Shown: positions 49,426 through 58,407 of the stretch, in pieces
Layout: every line of letters starts with the position of its first letter
Position numbering within the stretch: the stretch's first letter is position 1
NCBI GenBank assembly: GCA_046297495.1
Contig: JBKBIP010000002.1
Coordinates: 1 to 64,000 of the forward strand
DNA: 64,000 nucleotides
Direction: 5' to 3'
Source: JBKBIP01 sp046297495
GTDB lineage: Bacteria; Planctomycetota; Planctomycetia; Gemmatales; Gemmataceae
Translations under genes and position numbers: made by a program
Notes under the pieces: model-generated
What the model saw: only the letters and a program-made list of their open reading frames with translations
Database searches by the model: none
Told to the model about the DNA's origin: nothing

Positions 49426-50160
49426 ATGTCTGTTGCATGTCGCCGACTGATCGGCTGGGGGCTGTGCGCGGTCGTGGGTCTGGTGCTGGGATTCGAGTCC
49501 GCGAGTTTGGCCCAAGGGAAGGCCACCACCAAAGCGGAACCGCGCCCGCAACCGTTCTGGATGGCGCGCCATGAGTCGTTTCTCAAACGGGCCGCCGAGG
49601 GACATGTCGATGTCCTGTTCGTGGGGGACTCGATCACGCAAGGCTGGGAAGGGAGCGGCAAGGCCGTCTGGGCCAAGCACTTCGAGCCGCTCAAGGCCGC
49701 CAATTTTGGCATCGGCGGCGACCGCACGCAGCATGTGCTGTGGCGCATCACCGAAGGGAAAGAGCTGCAAGGGATCAAGCCGAAAGCTGCCGTGCTGATG
49801 ATCGGCACCAACAACATGGGGAGTGACAGTGCTGAGGACATTGCCGATGGCGTGAAGGCCATCGTTCAGGAGCNNNNNNNNNNNNNNNNNNNNNNNNNNN
49901 NNNNNNNNNNNNNNNNNNNNNNNNNNNNNNNNNNNNNNNNNNNNNNNNNNNNNNNNNNNNNNNNNNNNNNNAACAAGATCATTGCCCAGCTCGACGATGG
50001 CAAGCATGTCGTTTACCTGGACATCGGCGACAAGTTCCTCGATTCGGACGGCACCTTGTCCAAGGAGATCATGCCCGATTTCCTGCACCTTTCCCCCAAA
50101 GGCTACCAAATCTGGGCCGACGCCATCACGCCGGGGCTGGCGAAACTGCTGCAAGATTGA
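49426..50160 (+). CDS. SGNH/GDSL hydrolase (interrupted by assembly gap)
   Basis: Secreted esterase-type SGNH hydrolase. Signal peptide WGLCAVVGLVLGFESASLAQ; block I FVGDSITQGW (nucleophile Ser), block II FGIGGDRTQH, block III MIGTNNMGSD, block V DFLHLSPKGY (Asp and His). Similar planctomycete proteins act on acylated sugars or platelet-activating-factor-like esters. AAGGAG precedes ATG 49426. Bases 49874-49971 are N (98), so about 33 residues are unknown and the frame through the gap is not verified. Confidence 0.85.
   Translation: MSVACRRLIGWGLCAVVGLVLGFESASLAQGKATTKAEPRPQPFWMARHESFLKRAAEGHVDVLFVGDSITQGWEGSGKAVWAKHFEPLKAANFGIGGDRTQHVLWRITEGKELQGIKPKAAVLMIGTNNMGSDSAEDIADGVKAIVQEXXXXXXXXXXXXXXXXXXXXXXXXXXXXXXXXXNKIIAQLDDGKHVVYLDIGDKFLDSDGTLSKEIMPDFLHLSPKGYQIWADAITPGLAKLLQD
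49874..49971. other. Assembly gap (98 N)
   Basis: A run of 98 undetermined bases inside the SGNH hydrolase gene. The window is therefore a scaffold, and its gene-order joints should not all be taken as certain. Confidence 0.99.
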
Positions 50161-50538
50161 CATGGCGGTTAGCGAGCCGGGGAGGCGAAATGCTCAGCGG
50201 TGGCGGCCGTTCCCGGCTTCCCTGAACCTAGTAGGGCGGGATTCATCGGTTCGCGCACGAGGGAATCGAACGCGAACCGATGAATCCTCGTTGCCGTCTT
50301 GCCAGTTTCCTGATTTCTCGGTGCCGCGCCGCGGCATGACGGCTGGCCAAACGCTTCGCGCATAGGTTCGAGAGGACATTTCGGTTCACTTCTTTTTCCT
50401 GGTCTTCATGGGAACGGTTCAGCGTTCGTCGTATTCCAATCCAAGAACCGTTTCGGGCGGAACCCGGAGCCAGTTCGGTGGTTTAACCGATAATACCCGT
50501 TCGCATGTATCATCTACTGGCAAACAGGAGGAACCGTC
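50161..50538. other. Intergenic region with repeat G
   Basis: About 380 bases between the SGNH gene and the first DUF1549 gene. Contains the perfect hairpin copy G and no coding remnant I can support. A promoter for the DUF1549 operon is expected near its right end but I cannot point to one. Confidence 0.5.
50239..50287. repeat. GATTCATCG-type hairpin, copy G
   Basis: Perfect 17-bp arms 50239-50255 (GGATTCATCGGTTCGCG) and 50271-50287, 15-base loop. Variable pair G-C. The best preserved copy. Confidence 0.9.
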
Positions 50539-52086
50539 ATGCAGATACGCATCATTATTCCCTTAATTTGTGTGGGCGTGGCGTGCGTTTCCCCTGGTTG
50601 GGGCTGGGCGGCGGAAGCACGCCAGGGGCTGATCCCCCTCGACGCGCCGGCGCTGGCGCGCTTCATCGACCAAGTCATCGACGGGCGGTTGCGGGCCGAG
50701 CAAGTGCAGCCTGCGCCGGCGGCGGATGACGCGGAGTTTCTCCGCCGGGTCTATCTCGACCTGCACGGCGTCATCCCACCCGCCCAGCGTGTGGCCGCTT
50801 TCCTCGACAGCACCGATCCGGACAAACGCGCGCAGCTGGTCGATGAGTTACTGGCCAGTCCGCGCTACGGGGAACACCTGGCCGACATCTGGGACGATTT
50901 TCTCTTCCCATCGGGAGCCAATCAACGCATCCCGCGCGAGCCGTTGACCCGCTGGCTGGCGGATTCCTTCAACCGCTTGACGTGGGATCGCTTGGCGACG
51001 GCGGTCCTGACCGCCACTGGCCCGCAAAGCCAAAATGGCGCCGTCAGCTACTTGCTCCGAGGGCGCGAGACCGTTTCCGTCACTGAGCTGACCGATATCG
51101 TCTCCCGCTATTTCCTCGGCGTGCAAATGAACTGCGCCCAATGCCACGATCACCCCTTCACAGATTTCACGCGGCAGGACTACTGGGGCTTGGCCGCTTT
51201 CTTCACTCAGGTTCAGAGACAGGAACGATTCGCTTTCAACGACATCGTGGACAATCCGCGCGTCAACCTGTCCCGCTTGGAGGATTACGAGAATTTGAAG
51301 GGGGTGACGCCGCGCTTCCTCAAGGGCCAGACGCTCGATCCGGCGTCCGAGCTAACGTACCGGCAAGCGTTCGCGCGCTGGTTGACGGCGCCGGAGAATC
51401 CGTACTTCGCGCGGGCGATGGTCAATCGCATGTGGGGGCAGTTGTTCGGGCGCGGTCTGGTGCATCCGGTGGATGACATGCACGACGGCAATCCTACCTC
51501 GCATCCGGAATTGCTCGACGAGCTGAGCCGCCAGTTCGTCGCCCATGATTATGATTTGAAATACCTGCTTCGGGCCATCTGCGGCAGTCAAGCATATCAG
51601 CGCAGCAGTCGGCCAGCGGGGAACAACGCCACGGACCAGCATCTTTTCAGCCGGATGTATGTCAAAGTGCTGACACCCGAACAGATGTACGATTCGCTGG
51701 TGGCGGTCTTTGGCCCGCCCGCTCGCCTTCCTGGCGGCAACGCGCGGTTGGGACAGCGCGACGAATTTATCGAGGCGTTCCGGGTGGATGGCGAACTGGA
51801 ACCGACGCGTTATGATCGGGGCATACCGCAGATGTTGCGGATGATGAATTCGCCCCAGTTTCTTGGTTTGCGGCGGGAACCGGCCTTCTTGGCCGAGATC
51901 ACCGCCAGCAAGTCGTCCGCGGCCGCGGTCGAGGCCCTGTATCTGCGCATCCTGGCGCGCCGTCCCACCGCCGAGGAACGCGCGCTGATGAGCGACTACA
52001 TCCAACAACATCCCGGCGGCGGGAACGTGCATGCCGAAATCGCCTGGGCCTTGGTCAACAGCAGCGAATTTTCCCTGAATCATTAA
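50539..52086 (+). CDS. DUF1549/DUF1553 secreted protein
   Basis: 515 residues; AGGAGG precedes the ATG. Signal peptide VGVACVSPGWGWA. N-terminal DUF1549 (LRRVYLDLHGVIPPAQRVAAFL, LLASPRYGEHLADIWDDF) with the CxxCH heme-like or metal motif NCAQCHDHPFTDFT, C-terminal DUF1553 (NPYFARAMVNRMWGQLFGRGLVHPVDDMHDGN and PTAEERALMSDYI). This is the short form without the N-terminal cytochrome domain. Family function unknown, planctomycete-specific, periplasmic. Followed 20 bases later by DUF1501, the standard operon pair. Confidence 0.93.
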   Translation: MQIRIIIPLICVGVACVSPGWGWAAEARQGLIPLDAPALARFIDQVIDGRLRAEQVQPAPAADDAEFLRRVYLDLHGVIPPAQRVAAFLDSTDPDKRAQLVDELLASPRYGEHLADIWDDFLFPSGANQRIPREPLTRWLADSFNRLTWDRLATAVLTATGPQSQNGAVSYLLRGRETVSVTELTDIVSRYFLGVQMNCAQCHDHPFTDFTRQDYWGLAAFFTQVQRQERFAFNDIVDNPRVNLSRLEDYENLKGVTPRFLKGQTLDPASELTYRQAFARWLTAPENPYFARAMVNRMWGQLFGRGLVHPVDDMHDGNPTSHPELLDELSRQFVAHDYDLKYLLRAICGSQAYQRSSRPAGNNATDQHLFSRMYVKVLTPEQMYDSLVAVFGPPARLPGGNARLGQRDEFIEAFRVDGELEPTRYDRGIPQMLRMMNSPQFLGLRREPAFLAEITASKSSAAAVEALYLRILARRPTAEERALMSDYIQQHPGGGNVHAEIAWALVNSSEFSLNH

Positions 52087-52105
52087 ACGTCCTGGAGATA
52101 CTGAC

Positions 52106-53407
52106 ATGTGGCATTTACATATCAACGACAAACTGTCCCGGCGCCGGTTCCTGCGTGTGTCCACGGCTGGGGCGGCGGCCTGTTCGATGTCCGGTTGGTT
52201 GAGCACGTTGGCGGCCCGCGCCGCCGAAGTCGGCCCACGCTCGAAACGATGCATTCTGCTGTGGATGACTGGCGGTCCCAGCCATATTGACACCTTCGAT
52301 CTCAAGCCCGACGCGCCGCTGGATGTCCGCGGCGAGTTCAAGCCGATTGCCACATCCGTTCCCGGCATCCAGATCAGTGAGCACTTCCCCCAGTTTTCCC
52401 AGCTCATGCGCCATGCCGCCATCATTCGCGGCATGAGCACCGTGGAATCGGAACATATGCTGGCGACCTACCACATGCACACCGGCTACCAGAAGCGCGG
52501 CGGCGACTTGGTCTTCCCCGCTATCGGCGCGCTGGCTTGGAAGGAGCTAGTCCGCGACGGATTTCCGCTTCCTGGCTGCGTGGTGATTGGACCCGCCGTG
52601 CGTGAGGGGACCGGCTCCGGCATTCTCGGCCCCCAGTACCAACCCCTGGATGTCCGAGACCCAGGCCGGGGCGTGGAGAACATCCGGCCGCTGGTGGATG
52701 ACGCCCGCTTCGACCGGCAACTGGGGTTGTTGCGACAGCTGGAACAATCCTTTTACAAGAGCCACCAGGCGCCGGCCAGCGCGGCCCATGCGACCGTGCT
52801 TGACAGCTCGGTGCAATTGATGCGCGCCAAGGAATTGCGTGCCTTTGATCTGTCCGCGGAAACGGCGGCGACCCGGAACGCCTACACCAGCACGCCGTTC
52901 GGCCAAGGTTGCTTGTTGGCCCGCCGGCTGGTCGAGGTCGGCGTTCCGTTCGTCGAAGTGAACATGAATCCCACCAGTTGGGACACGCACCAGCAAAACT
53001 TTCCGCGTACGCGCACGCTGTCCCTCCAAGTGGATGCGGTCATGTCCGCTCTGATCACGGACTTGCGGGAACGCGGCTTGCTGGATGACATCTTGGTCAT
53101 CTGGATGGGGGAGTTCGGGCGGACGCCGAAAGTGACCAGCGGCGGCGGACGCAATCACCATGCCCGCGCCTGGAGCACGGTGTTGATTGGCGGCGGCATC
53201 CGGGGCGGACAGGTCATCGGCAAGACCGACGCGCAGGCGGCCACCGTCGTCGAACGGCCCGTCAGCGTCGTCGATTTCCTGGCGACTATTTGTAAGGTGC
53301 TGGGCATCGACTACACTAAGGAATATCGGCCTCCGGGAGTCAGACGCCCGATCGGCATCGTCGATAACGGCAAGGAAGTCCATCCTCTGGACGAGTTGTT
53401 CGGCTAA
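52106..53407 (+). CDS. DUF1501 Tat-exported protein
   Basis: 433 residues. Tat signal LSRRRFLRVSTAGAAACSMSG. Sulfatase/alkaline-phosphatase superfamily fold (DUF1501): CILLWMTGGPSHIDTFDLKP, IRGMSTVESEHMLATYHMHTGY, and the C-terminal IWMGEFGRTPKVTSGGGRNHH with metal-ligand-like His pair. Role unknown; always paired with DUF1549/DUF1553 proteins, presumably acting with them in the periplasm on sulfated or other polymers. GGAGATACTGAC before ATG. Confidence 0.93.
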   Translation: MWHLHINDKLSRRRFLRVSTAGAAACSMSGWLSTLAARAAEVGPRSKRCILLWMTGGPSHIDTFDLKPDAPLDVRGEFKPIATSVPGIQISEHFPQFSQLMRHAAIIRGMSTVESEHMLATYHMHTGYQKRGGDLVFPAIGALAWKELVRDGFPLPGCVVIGPAVREGTGSGILGPQYQPLDVRDPGRGVENIRPLVDDARFDRQLGLLRQLEQSFYKSHQAPASAAHATVLDSSVQLMRAKELRAFDLSAETAATRNAYTSTPFGQGCLLARRLVEVGVPFVEVNMNPTSWDTHQQNFPRTRTLSLQVDAVMSALITDLRERGLLDDILVIWMGEFGRTPKVTSGGGRNHHARAWSTVLIGGGIRGGQVIGKTDAQAATVVERPVSVVDFLATICKVLGIDYTKEYRPPGVRRPIGIVDNGKEVHPLDELFG

Positions 53408-53483
53408 CCGGGCGGGAACAAGGTGACTCCAGGAGGCCGCTAACCGAAAAGGCCGCACGATTTACCTTGGGAAAGGATGTACC

Positions 53484-55397
53484 ATGTCCCGCATCAGCTG
53501 GTTCGTTATCGTCCCCAACCTATTGTTCCTCACGACCGCCATTCACGCCGCCTTGCCGCCGGTGATTCCGCGCGCGGTGTTGTTCGGCAATCCGGTCAAG
53601 GCGTCTCCCCTGGTGTCGCCAGATGGCAAGCAGCTGGCCTATCTCGCCCCGGATAAGAACGACGTGCTGCAAGTATGGGTGCAAACCATCGGCCAGGACG
53701 ATGCCAAGCAAGTGACCAACGATCCCAAGCGCGGCATCCGCTTTCATACCTGGACCTACGCCCCGGACACCTTGCTGTACCTGCAAGACAGCGACGGCGA
53801 TGAAAACTGGCACATCCATGCCGTGCATCTCAAGAAAAACCTGGTCCGTGACTTGACGCCGTTTCAGGGCGTGCGGGCTTCCATGGTGGGACTGGATCGC
53901 AACTATCCCGATGACATCCTGGTCGGCATGAATCTAGAGGATCGCCGGGTCTCCGACGTGTATCGCATCAACCTGAGCACGGGGGCCGTCGAACTGGATA
54001 CCAAGAATCCCGGCGATGTGCTCAGCTGGCAAGCCGATCCGCGCTTCCGCATCCGCGCCGCCCAAGCCGCCACCCCCGATGGCGGCATAGAGATTCGCTA
54101 TCGAACCAATGACCAAGCTCCTTGGCAACGTGTTGTCAAATGGGGGCCAGAGGATGTCGATGGCCGGATGATCGGCTTCACCGCCGATGGCCAGTCGCTC
54201 TGGCTGACTTCCAGCGAAGGGCGCGACACCCTGTCCGTCGTGCGCCGCGATCTGGCGTCCGGCAAGGAGGAACTGATCGCGGTCCATCCGGGAGCGGACG
54301 CCGGCGGCATCCTGTTCAACCGCGAGAAACACACGATCCAGGCCGTGGCTTTCAATCGCCTGAAAACCCAGTGGGACGTGCTCGATCCGGATTTGCGGGC
54401 CGATTTCCAGGTGCTGGAGAAAGCCGGCCTCGGCGAACCGAGCATCGTCAGCCGCGACAAAGACATGCAAACCTGGGTCGTCGCTTTCGATTCCGATGTC
54501 AAGCCCACCGACTACTACCTGTACACCCGCCCCGACAAGAAACTGACCCATCTGTTTGTCACGCGCCCCGACTTGGCCAAATACACCCTGGCCCCCATGA
54601 AGCCGGTGGTCATCGAAAGCCGGGATGGCTTGGAGCTGGTGTCGTATCTCACGCTGCCGGTCGGCGTCGAGCCCAAGAATTTGCCGATGGTGTTGGTGGT
54701 ACATGGTGGGCCGTGGAGCCGGGATAGTTGGGGCTTCAACGCCCAGAGTCAATGGCTGGCCAATCGCGGGTACGCCGTGTTGGCGGTGAACTATCGCGGC
54801 TCGTCCGGCTTCGGCAAGAAGTTCCTGCACGCTGGCAACCGCCAATGGGCCGCCAAGATGCACGATGACCTGATCGACGGCGTGAACTGGGCCATCCAGA
54901 AAGGCATCGCCGACAAGGACAAGGTGGCGATTTACGGCGGCTCCTACGGCGGTTACGCGGCCCTGGTTGGCGCGACGTTCACGCCGGATGTCTTCGCCTG
55001 CGCGGTGGATATCGTCGGCCCGTCGAACCTGGTGACGTTGTTGCGTTCCATTCCCCCCTATTGGGAGCCGATGAAAAAGATGTTCGCCCAGCGCGTCGGC
55101 GATGTCGAAACCGAGGAAGAGTTTCTCAAGTCACGCTCGCCGCTGTTCAAGGCGGATCAGATTCGCATTCCGGTGCTGATCGCGCAAGGGGCCAACGATC
55201 CGCGCGTCAAGCAGGCGGAATCGGAGCAAATCGTCGAGGCCATGCGTAAAGCCGGCAAGCCGGTGGAATACTTGCTCTTCTCCGACGAAGGGCACGGCTT
55301 CGCCCGCCCGGAGAATCGCTTGAAATTCCACGGCGTCGCCGAGCGTTTTCTGGCCAAGTATCTAGGGGGCAGAGTAGAAGAAGGACAAAACAATTGA
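53484..55397 (+). CDS. S9 family prolyl oligopeptidase
   Basis: 637 residues. Signal peptide WFVIVPNLLFLTTAIHA; N-terminal seven-bladed propeller (VSPDGKQLAYLAPD onward), C-terminal alpha/beta hydrolase with catalytic Ser487 (GGSYGGYA), Asp572 (GANDPR) and His604 (EGHGFA). Acylaminoacyl-peptidase/DPP IV subgroup; cleaves short peptides in the periplasm. Follows DUF1501 by 77 bases and may share its transcript. AAAGGA seven bases upstream. Confidence 0.93.
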   Translation: MSRISWFVIVPNLLFLTTAIHAALPPVIPRAVLFGNPVKASPLVSPDGKQLAYLAPDKNDVLQVWVQTIGQDDAKQVTNDPKRGIRFHTWTYAPDTLLYLQDSDGDENWHIHAVHLKKNLVRDLTPFQGVRASMVGLDRNYPDDILVGMNLEDRRVSDVYRINLSTGAVELDTKNPGDVLSWQADPRFRIRAAQAATPDGGIEIRYRTNDQAPWQRVVKWGPEDVDGRMIGFTADGQSLWLTSSEGRDTLSVVRRDLASGKEELIAVHPGADAGGILFNREKHTIQAVAFNRLKTQWDVLDPDLRADFQVLEKAGLGEPSIVSRDKDMQTWVVAFDSDVKPTDYYLYTRPDKKLTHLFVTRPDLAKYTLAPMKPVVIESRDGLELVSYLTLPVGVEPKNLPMVLVVHGGPWSRDSWGFNAQSQWLANRGYAVLAVNYRGSSGFGKKFLHAGNRQWAAKMHDDLIDGVNWAIQKGIADKDKVAIYGGSYGGYAALVGATFTPDVFACAVDIVGPSNLVTLLRSIPPYWEPMKKMFAQRVGDVETEEEFLKSRSPLFKADQIRIPVLIAQGANDPRVKQAESEQIVEAMRKAGKPVEYLLFSDEGHGFARPENRLKFHGVAERFLAKYLGGRVEEGQNN

Positions 55398-55430
55398 CGT
55401 GCGGCGATACCGCTAGCGGGTTGGATGGTG

Positions 55431-55476
55431 GATTCATCGGTTCGCGCGGGATGTCGCGTGCGCCAACCGATGAATC
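55431..55476. repeat. GATTCATCG-type hairpin, copy H
   Basis: Arms 55431-55446 and 55461-55476 pair in 15 of 16 positions (variable pair G-C). 34 bases after the S9 peptidase stop. Confidence 0.87.
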
Positions 55477-55497
55477 ACCTGACAACGACATTGGGAA

Positions 55498-55605
55498 GTT
55501 ATTACTCCGGCAACCAAAATTGTCGGAGCTGCGACCGTCAGGGAGCGGGCCAAACTGCTCTCTGACGGTCGCGGCTCGGAGGTTCTTTCTGGCCGGAGCA
55601 ATATC
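55498..55605. repeat. Large inverted repeat with GCGACCGTCAGGGAGC arms
   Basis: Two near-complementary arms of about 49 bases (55498-55546 and 55557-55605), best in the inner 24 bases (55523-55546/55557-55580, three mismatches), 10-base centre. Each arm resembles the half element at 20868-20920. The 368-base spacer holding this element and copy H (55398-55765) contains no gene. Confidence 0.75.
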
Positions 55606-55765
55606 AATCACCTCTCGGAAAAAAGATTTGCTTGGGTTGGCATGAATGAGATATGATCAACACAATGCCACCTTAATGATCGCCAGGGACCGTCGATCAT
55701 TCCCACCCGTTAAATCCCTAATAGTTCATGATAGTCCGCATGGTATACGCAGGAAGGCCGCCGCG

Positions 55766-58324
55766 ATGAATTGGACCGCGTGTCGCACCTTGATCCTGAA
55801 GACCAATACCCGCTGGAGTGCCATATTCATGGCGCTGGGGATGTTGTGGAGCGTGTCCACCACGGCCCACGCGGCGGACACCGTCGATTTTGGCCGAGAC
55901 ATTCTGCCCATTCTGTCGAATAACTGTTTCCTGTGTCATGGTCCTGACGCAGCGACACGCAAGGCGGATTTGCGGCTCGATGTTCACGAGGAAGCATTAC
56001 GTAAAGATCATCCCGTGATCGTGCCTGGAAAGAGCGCCGCCAGCGAATTGGTCCAGCGCGTCACCAGTGACAATCCGCGCGACCGGATGCCTCCTCCTGG
56101 CTCCAATCGCCAGCTGACCGCCGCCCAAATCGAGCTACTCCAGCGCTGGATCGATCAGGGGGCGACATGGGGAGAGCACTGGGCCTACCGGCCGCCGCGC
56201 CGCCCGGAGCTGCCAAAAGTCCAGGACGCCGCCTGGCCGCGCAATCCGATTGACTATTTTATCCTGGCCCGCTTGGAACGCGAGGGCTTGCGACCGTCAG
56301 CGGAAGCCCCCAAGGAAACGCTCATTCGCCGGGTGACGCTCGACTTGACCGGCTTGCCGCCGACGCCGGCGGAAGTGGATGCCTTTCTCAACGATACGTC
56401 ACCGAATGCTTACGAAAACGTCGTGGACCGCTTGCTGGTTTCGCCACGCTACGGCGAGCGCCTGGCCTGGGATTGGCTCGACGCCGCTCGCTATGCCGAT
56501 TCCAACGGCTACCAGGGGGACCCGGAACGAACTATGTGGCCGTGGCGTGATTGGGTGGTGAAAGCCTTCAATGACAACATGCCGTATGACCAGTTCACGA
56601 TTGAGCAACTAGCCGGCGATTTGTTGCCACCCTCTTCACAAGGGGGGGAAAAAGGGGGGATGAGCCAAATAATCGCCACTGGCTTCAACCGCAATCACAT
56701 GCACAACGGCGAGGGGGGCCGAATTGCCGAGGAAACCCGCGCCGAGAATGTCATGGACCGCGTTGAAACCACAGCCACCGTTTGGCTAGGGCTGACCATG
56801 ACCTGCGCCCGCTGTCACGATCATAAGTTCGACCCCTTCACGCAACGGGATTACTACCGGCTTTACGCTTACTTCAACAACACCTCGGAAGACGGCGCGG
56901 GACGGGGCGGCCAAGCCGCACCGGCCATCGCCTACGCCACGCCGGAAGAAGAGAAGCAGTTGACGGCCCTCCGGCAGCAAGTGCGTCAAGCCGGCGTCGC
57001 AGTGGCGGCGGCCGAACAGGAACTGTTCACACAAGTAGGCGATGCCGAGTCAACGAATAAATTGCCAGCCAACATCCGCGCCGCGCTGAAACGCCCGCCA
57101 GACAGCCGGAGCAGCAAGGAACTGGCCGACCTACTCGCTCATTTCACGAAAACAGAGCCGGAGTACGGCAATCTCCTGGCGAAATTGAAACAAGCCGTGG
57201 ACCGCCGCGACGGCTTCGACGCCCAGCTGCCGCGCGTGATGATCATGGATGAGCTGCCCAAACCGCGCGACACCTTCATCCTGGTACGCGGCGCCTACGA
57301 CAAATATGGCGATAAAGTGACAGCCGGTGTTCCCGCCAGTTTGCCGCCGTTGCCCGCCCATGCCCCACCGAACCGGCTGGCGCTGGCCCGTTGGCTGGTG
57401 TCCGCCGACAATCCGTTGACTGCTCGCGTCACCGTCAATCGCTATTGGCAAACCTTCTTCGGCGCGGGCTTGGTCAAGACTGTGGAGGATTTCGGCGTCC
57501 AGGGGGAGAAACCGTCGCACCCGGAGTTGCTCGATTGGTTGGCGCTGGAGTTTAGTGAGCGACCCGCGGGGGAGCGCCACGCTTGGGATGTCAAACGTTT
57601 GCATCGCTTGATGGTCACCAGTGCCACCTACCGGCAAGCGTCAAAAGTGACACCGGCAGTGTATGAACGTGATCCCGACAACCGCCTGTTAGCGCGTGGG
57701 CCACGCTATCGGCTGCCATCCTGGATGATTCGGGATCAAGCCTTGGCCGCCAGCGGTTTGCTCGTCGAGAAGCTCGGCGGGCCGCCCGTCAAACCGTACC
57801 AACCCGCCGGCATCTGGGCAGAGGCGACCTTTGGCAAGAAAACCTACCAACAAGATAAGGGGGAAGCCTTGTATCGCCGCAGTTTGTACACCTTCTGGCG
57901 GCGCATCGTCGGCCCGCCGCTGTTCTTCGACAACGCCGCCCGCCAGGTCTGCACGGTCAAAGTGGTCCGTACCAACACGCCGTTGCACGCCCTGACCACA
58001 CTCAACGATGTCACGTTCGTCGAAGCGGCCCGCGCCCTGGCCCAGCGCGTCTTGGAAACTAGCGAAGCCGTGGAAGAGAAACGGCTCGCCGCTGCCTTTC
58101 GATTCGTGACCGCCCGCTATCCAACGACGCAAGAAGAGCAAATTTTACAAGGTTGTCTGGATAAGCTGCGTGCCCAATACACGGCTGATCCTGATGCCGC
58201 TGTGCAATTGCTGTCCGTGGGCGAATCCACACGCAACGAGCAACTCGATCCCCGCGACCATGCCGCCTACACGGCATTGTGTCTGATGATTTTGAATTTG
58301 GATGAGGCTTTGACGAAACAATAA
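55766..58324 (+). CDS. DUF1549/DUF1553 protein with PSCyt1 cytochrome domain
   Basis: 852 residues from ATG 55766 (AGGAAGG upstream; the frame opens at 55646 but that prefix lacks a signal peptide). Signal peptide IFMALGMLWSVSTTAHA. N-terminal Planctomycete cytochrome C: FGRDILPILSNNCFLCHGPDA (CxxCH) and MPPPGSNRQLTAAQI (axial Met). DUF1549 with LIRRVTLDLTGLPPTPAEVDAFL and CARCHDHKFDPFTQRDYYRLYAYF; DUF1553 from about 590. Two local insertions look foreign: Gly/Ser/Lys-rich SSQGGEKGG at about residue 290 (56629-56662) and SERPAGERH near 57556. Redox role in periplasm inferred. Confidence 0.93.
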   Translation: MNWTACRTLILKTNTRWSAIFMALGMLWSVSTTAHAADTVDFGRDILPILSNNCFLCHGPDAATRKADLRLDVHEEALRKDHPVIVPGKSAASELVQRVTSDNPRDRMPPPGSNRQLTAAQIELLQRWIDQGATWGEHWAYRPPRRPELPKVQDAAWPRNPIDYFILARLEREGLRPSAEAPKETLIRRVTLDLTGLPPTPAEVDAFLNDTSPNAYENVVDRLLVSPRYGERLAWDWLDAARYADSNGYQGDPERTMWPWRDWVVKAFNDNMPYDQFTIEQLAGDLLPPSSQGGEKGGMSQIIATGFNRNHMHNGEGGRIAEETRAENVMDRVETTATVWLGLTMTCARCHDHKFDPFTQRDYYRLYAYFNNTSEDGAGRGGQAAPAIAYATPEEEKQLTALRQQVRQAGVAVAAAEQELFTQVGDAESTNKLPANIRAALKRPPDSRSSKELADLLAHFTKTEPEYGNLLAKLKQAVDRRDGFDAQLPRVMIMDELPKPRDTFILVRGAYDKYGDKVTAGVPASLPPLPAHAPPNRLALARWLVSADNPLTARVTVNRYWQTFFGAGLVKTVEDFGVQGEKPSHPELLDWLALEFSERPAGERHAWDVKRLHRLMVTSATYRQASKVTPAVYERDPDNRLLARGPRYRLPSWMIRDQALAASGLLVEKLGGPPVKPYQPAGIWAEATFGKKTYQQDKGEALYRRSLYTFWRRIVGPPLFFDNAARQVCTVKVVRTNTPLHALTTLNDVTFVEAARALAQRVLETSEAVEEKRLAAAFRFVTARYPTTQEEQILQGCLDKLRAQYTADPDAAVQLLSVGESTRNEQLDPRDHAAYTALCLMILNLDEALTKQ
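57550..57576. repeat. GACCCGCGGGGGAGCG repeat, copy 2, inside a gene
   Basis: 27 bases matching 40693-40719 with two mismatches, here within the DUF1553 domain and read in frame (FSERPAGER). See finding on in-frame repeat. Confidence 0.75.
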
Positions 58325-58352
58325 ATGGACCCCAGGCGTGATCGCGACATCT

Positions 58353-58374
58353 GAGGCGGCCGGAAGGCCGCCTC
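58353..58374. terminator. 9-bp hairpin between convergent genes
   Basis: GAGGCGGCC (58353-58361) pairs perfectly with 58366-58374 around a GGAA tetraloop. Between the stops of the DUF1549 gene and the sigma factor gene; likely a bidirectional terminator although no T run follows. Confidence 0.65.
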
Positions 58375-58407
58375 CGTTGGTGATGCCAGCATTCGTGGAC
58401 CCATTCA

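Noticed and set aside
49214..49438. A zinc-uptake-regulator operator between DUF1826 and the SGNH gene
   Set aside because: DUF1826 made me look for a Zur box; the AT-rich spacer shows no dyad resembling TGATAATCATTATCA.
55646..55765. N-terminal 40-residue extension of the PSCyt1/DUF1549 protein
   Set aside because: The signal peptide begins at residue 41 and a good ribosome site precedes that ATG.
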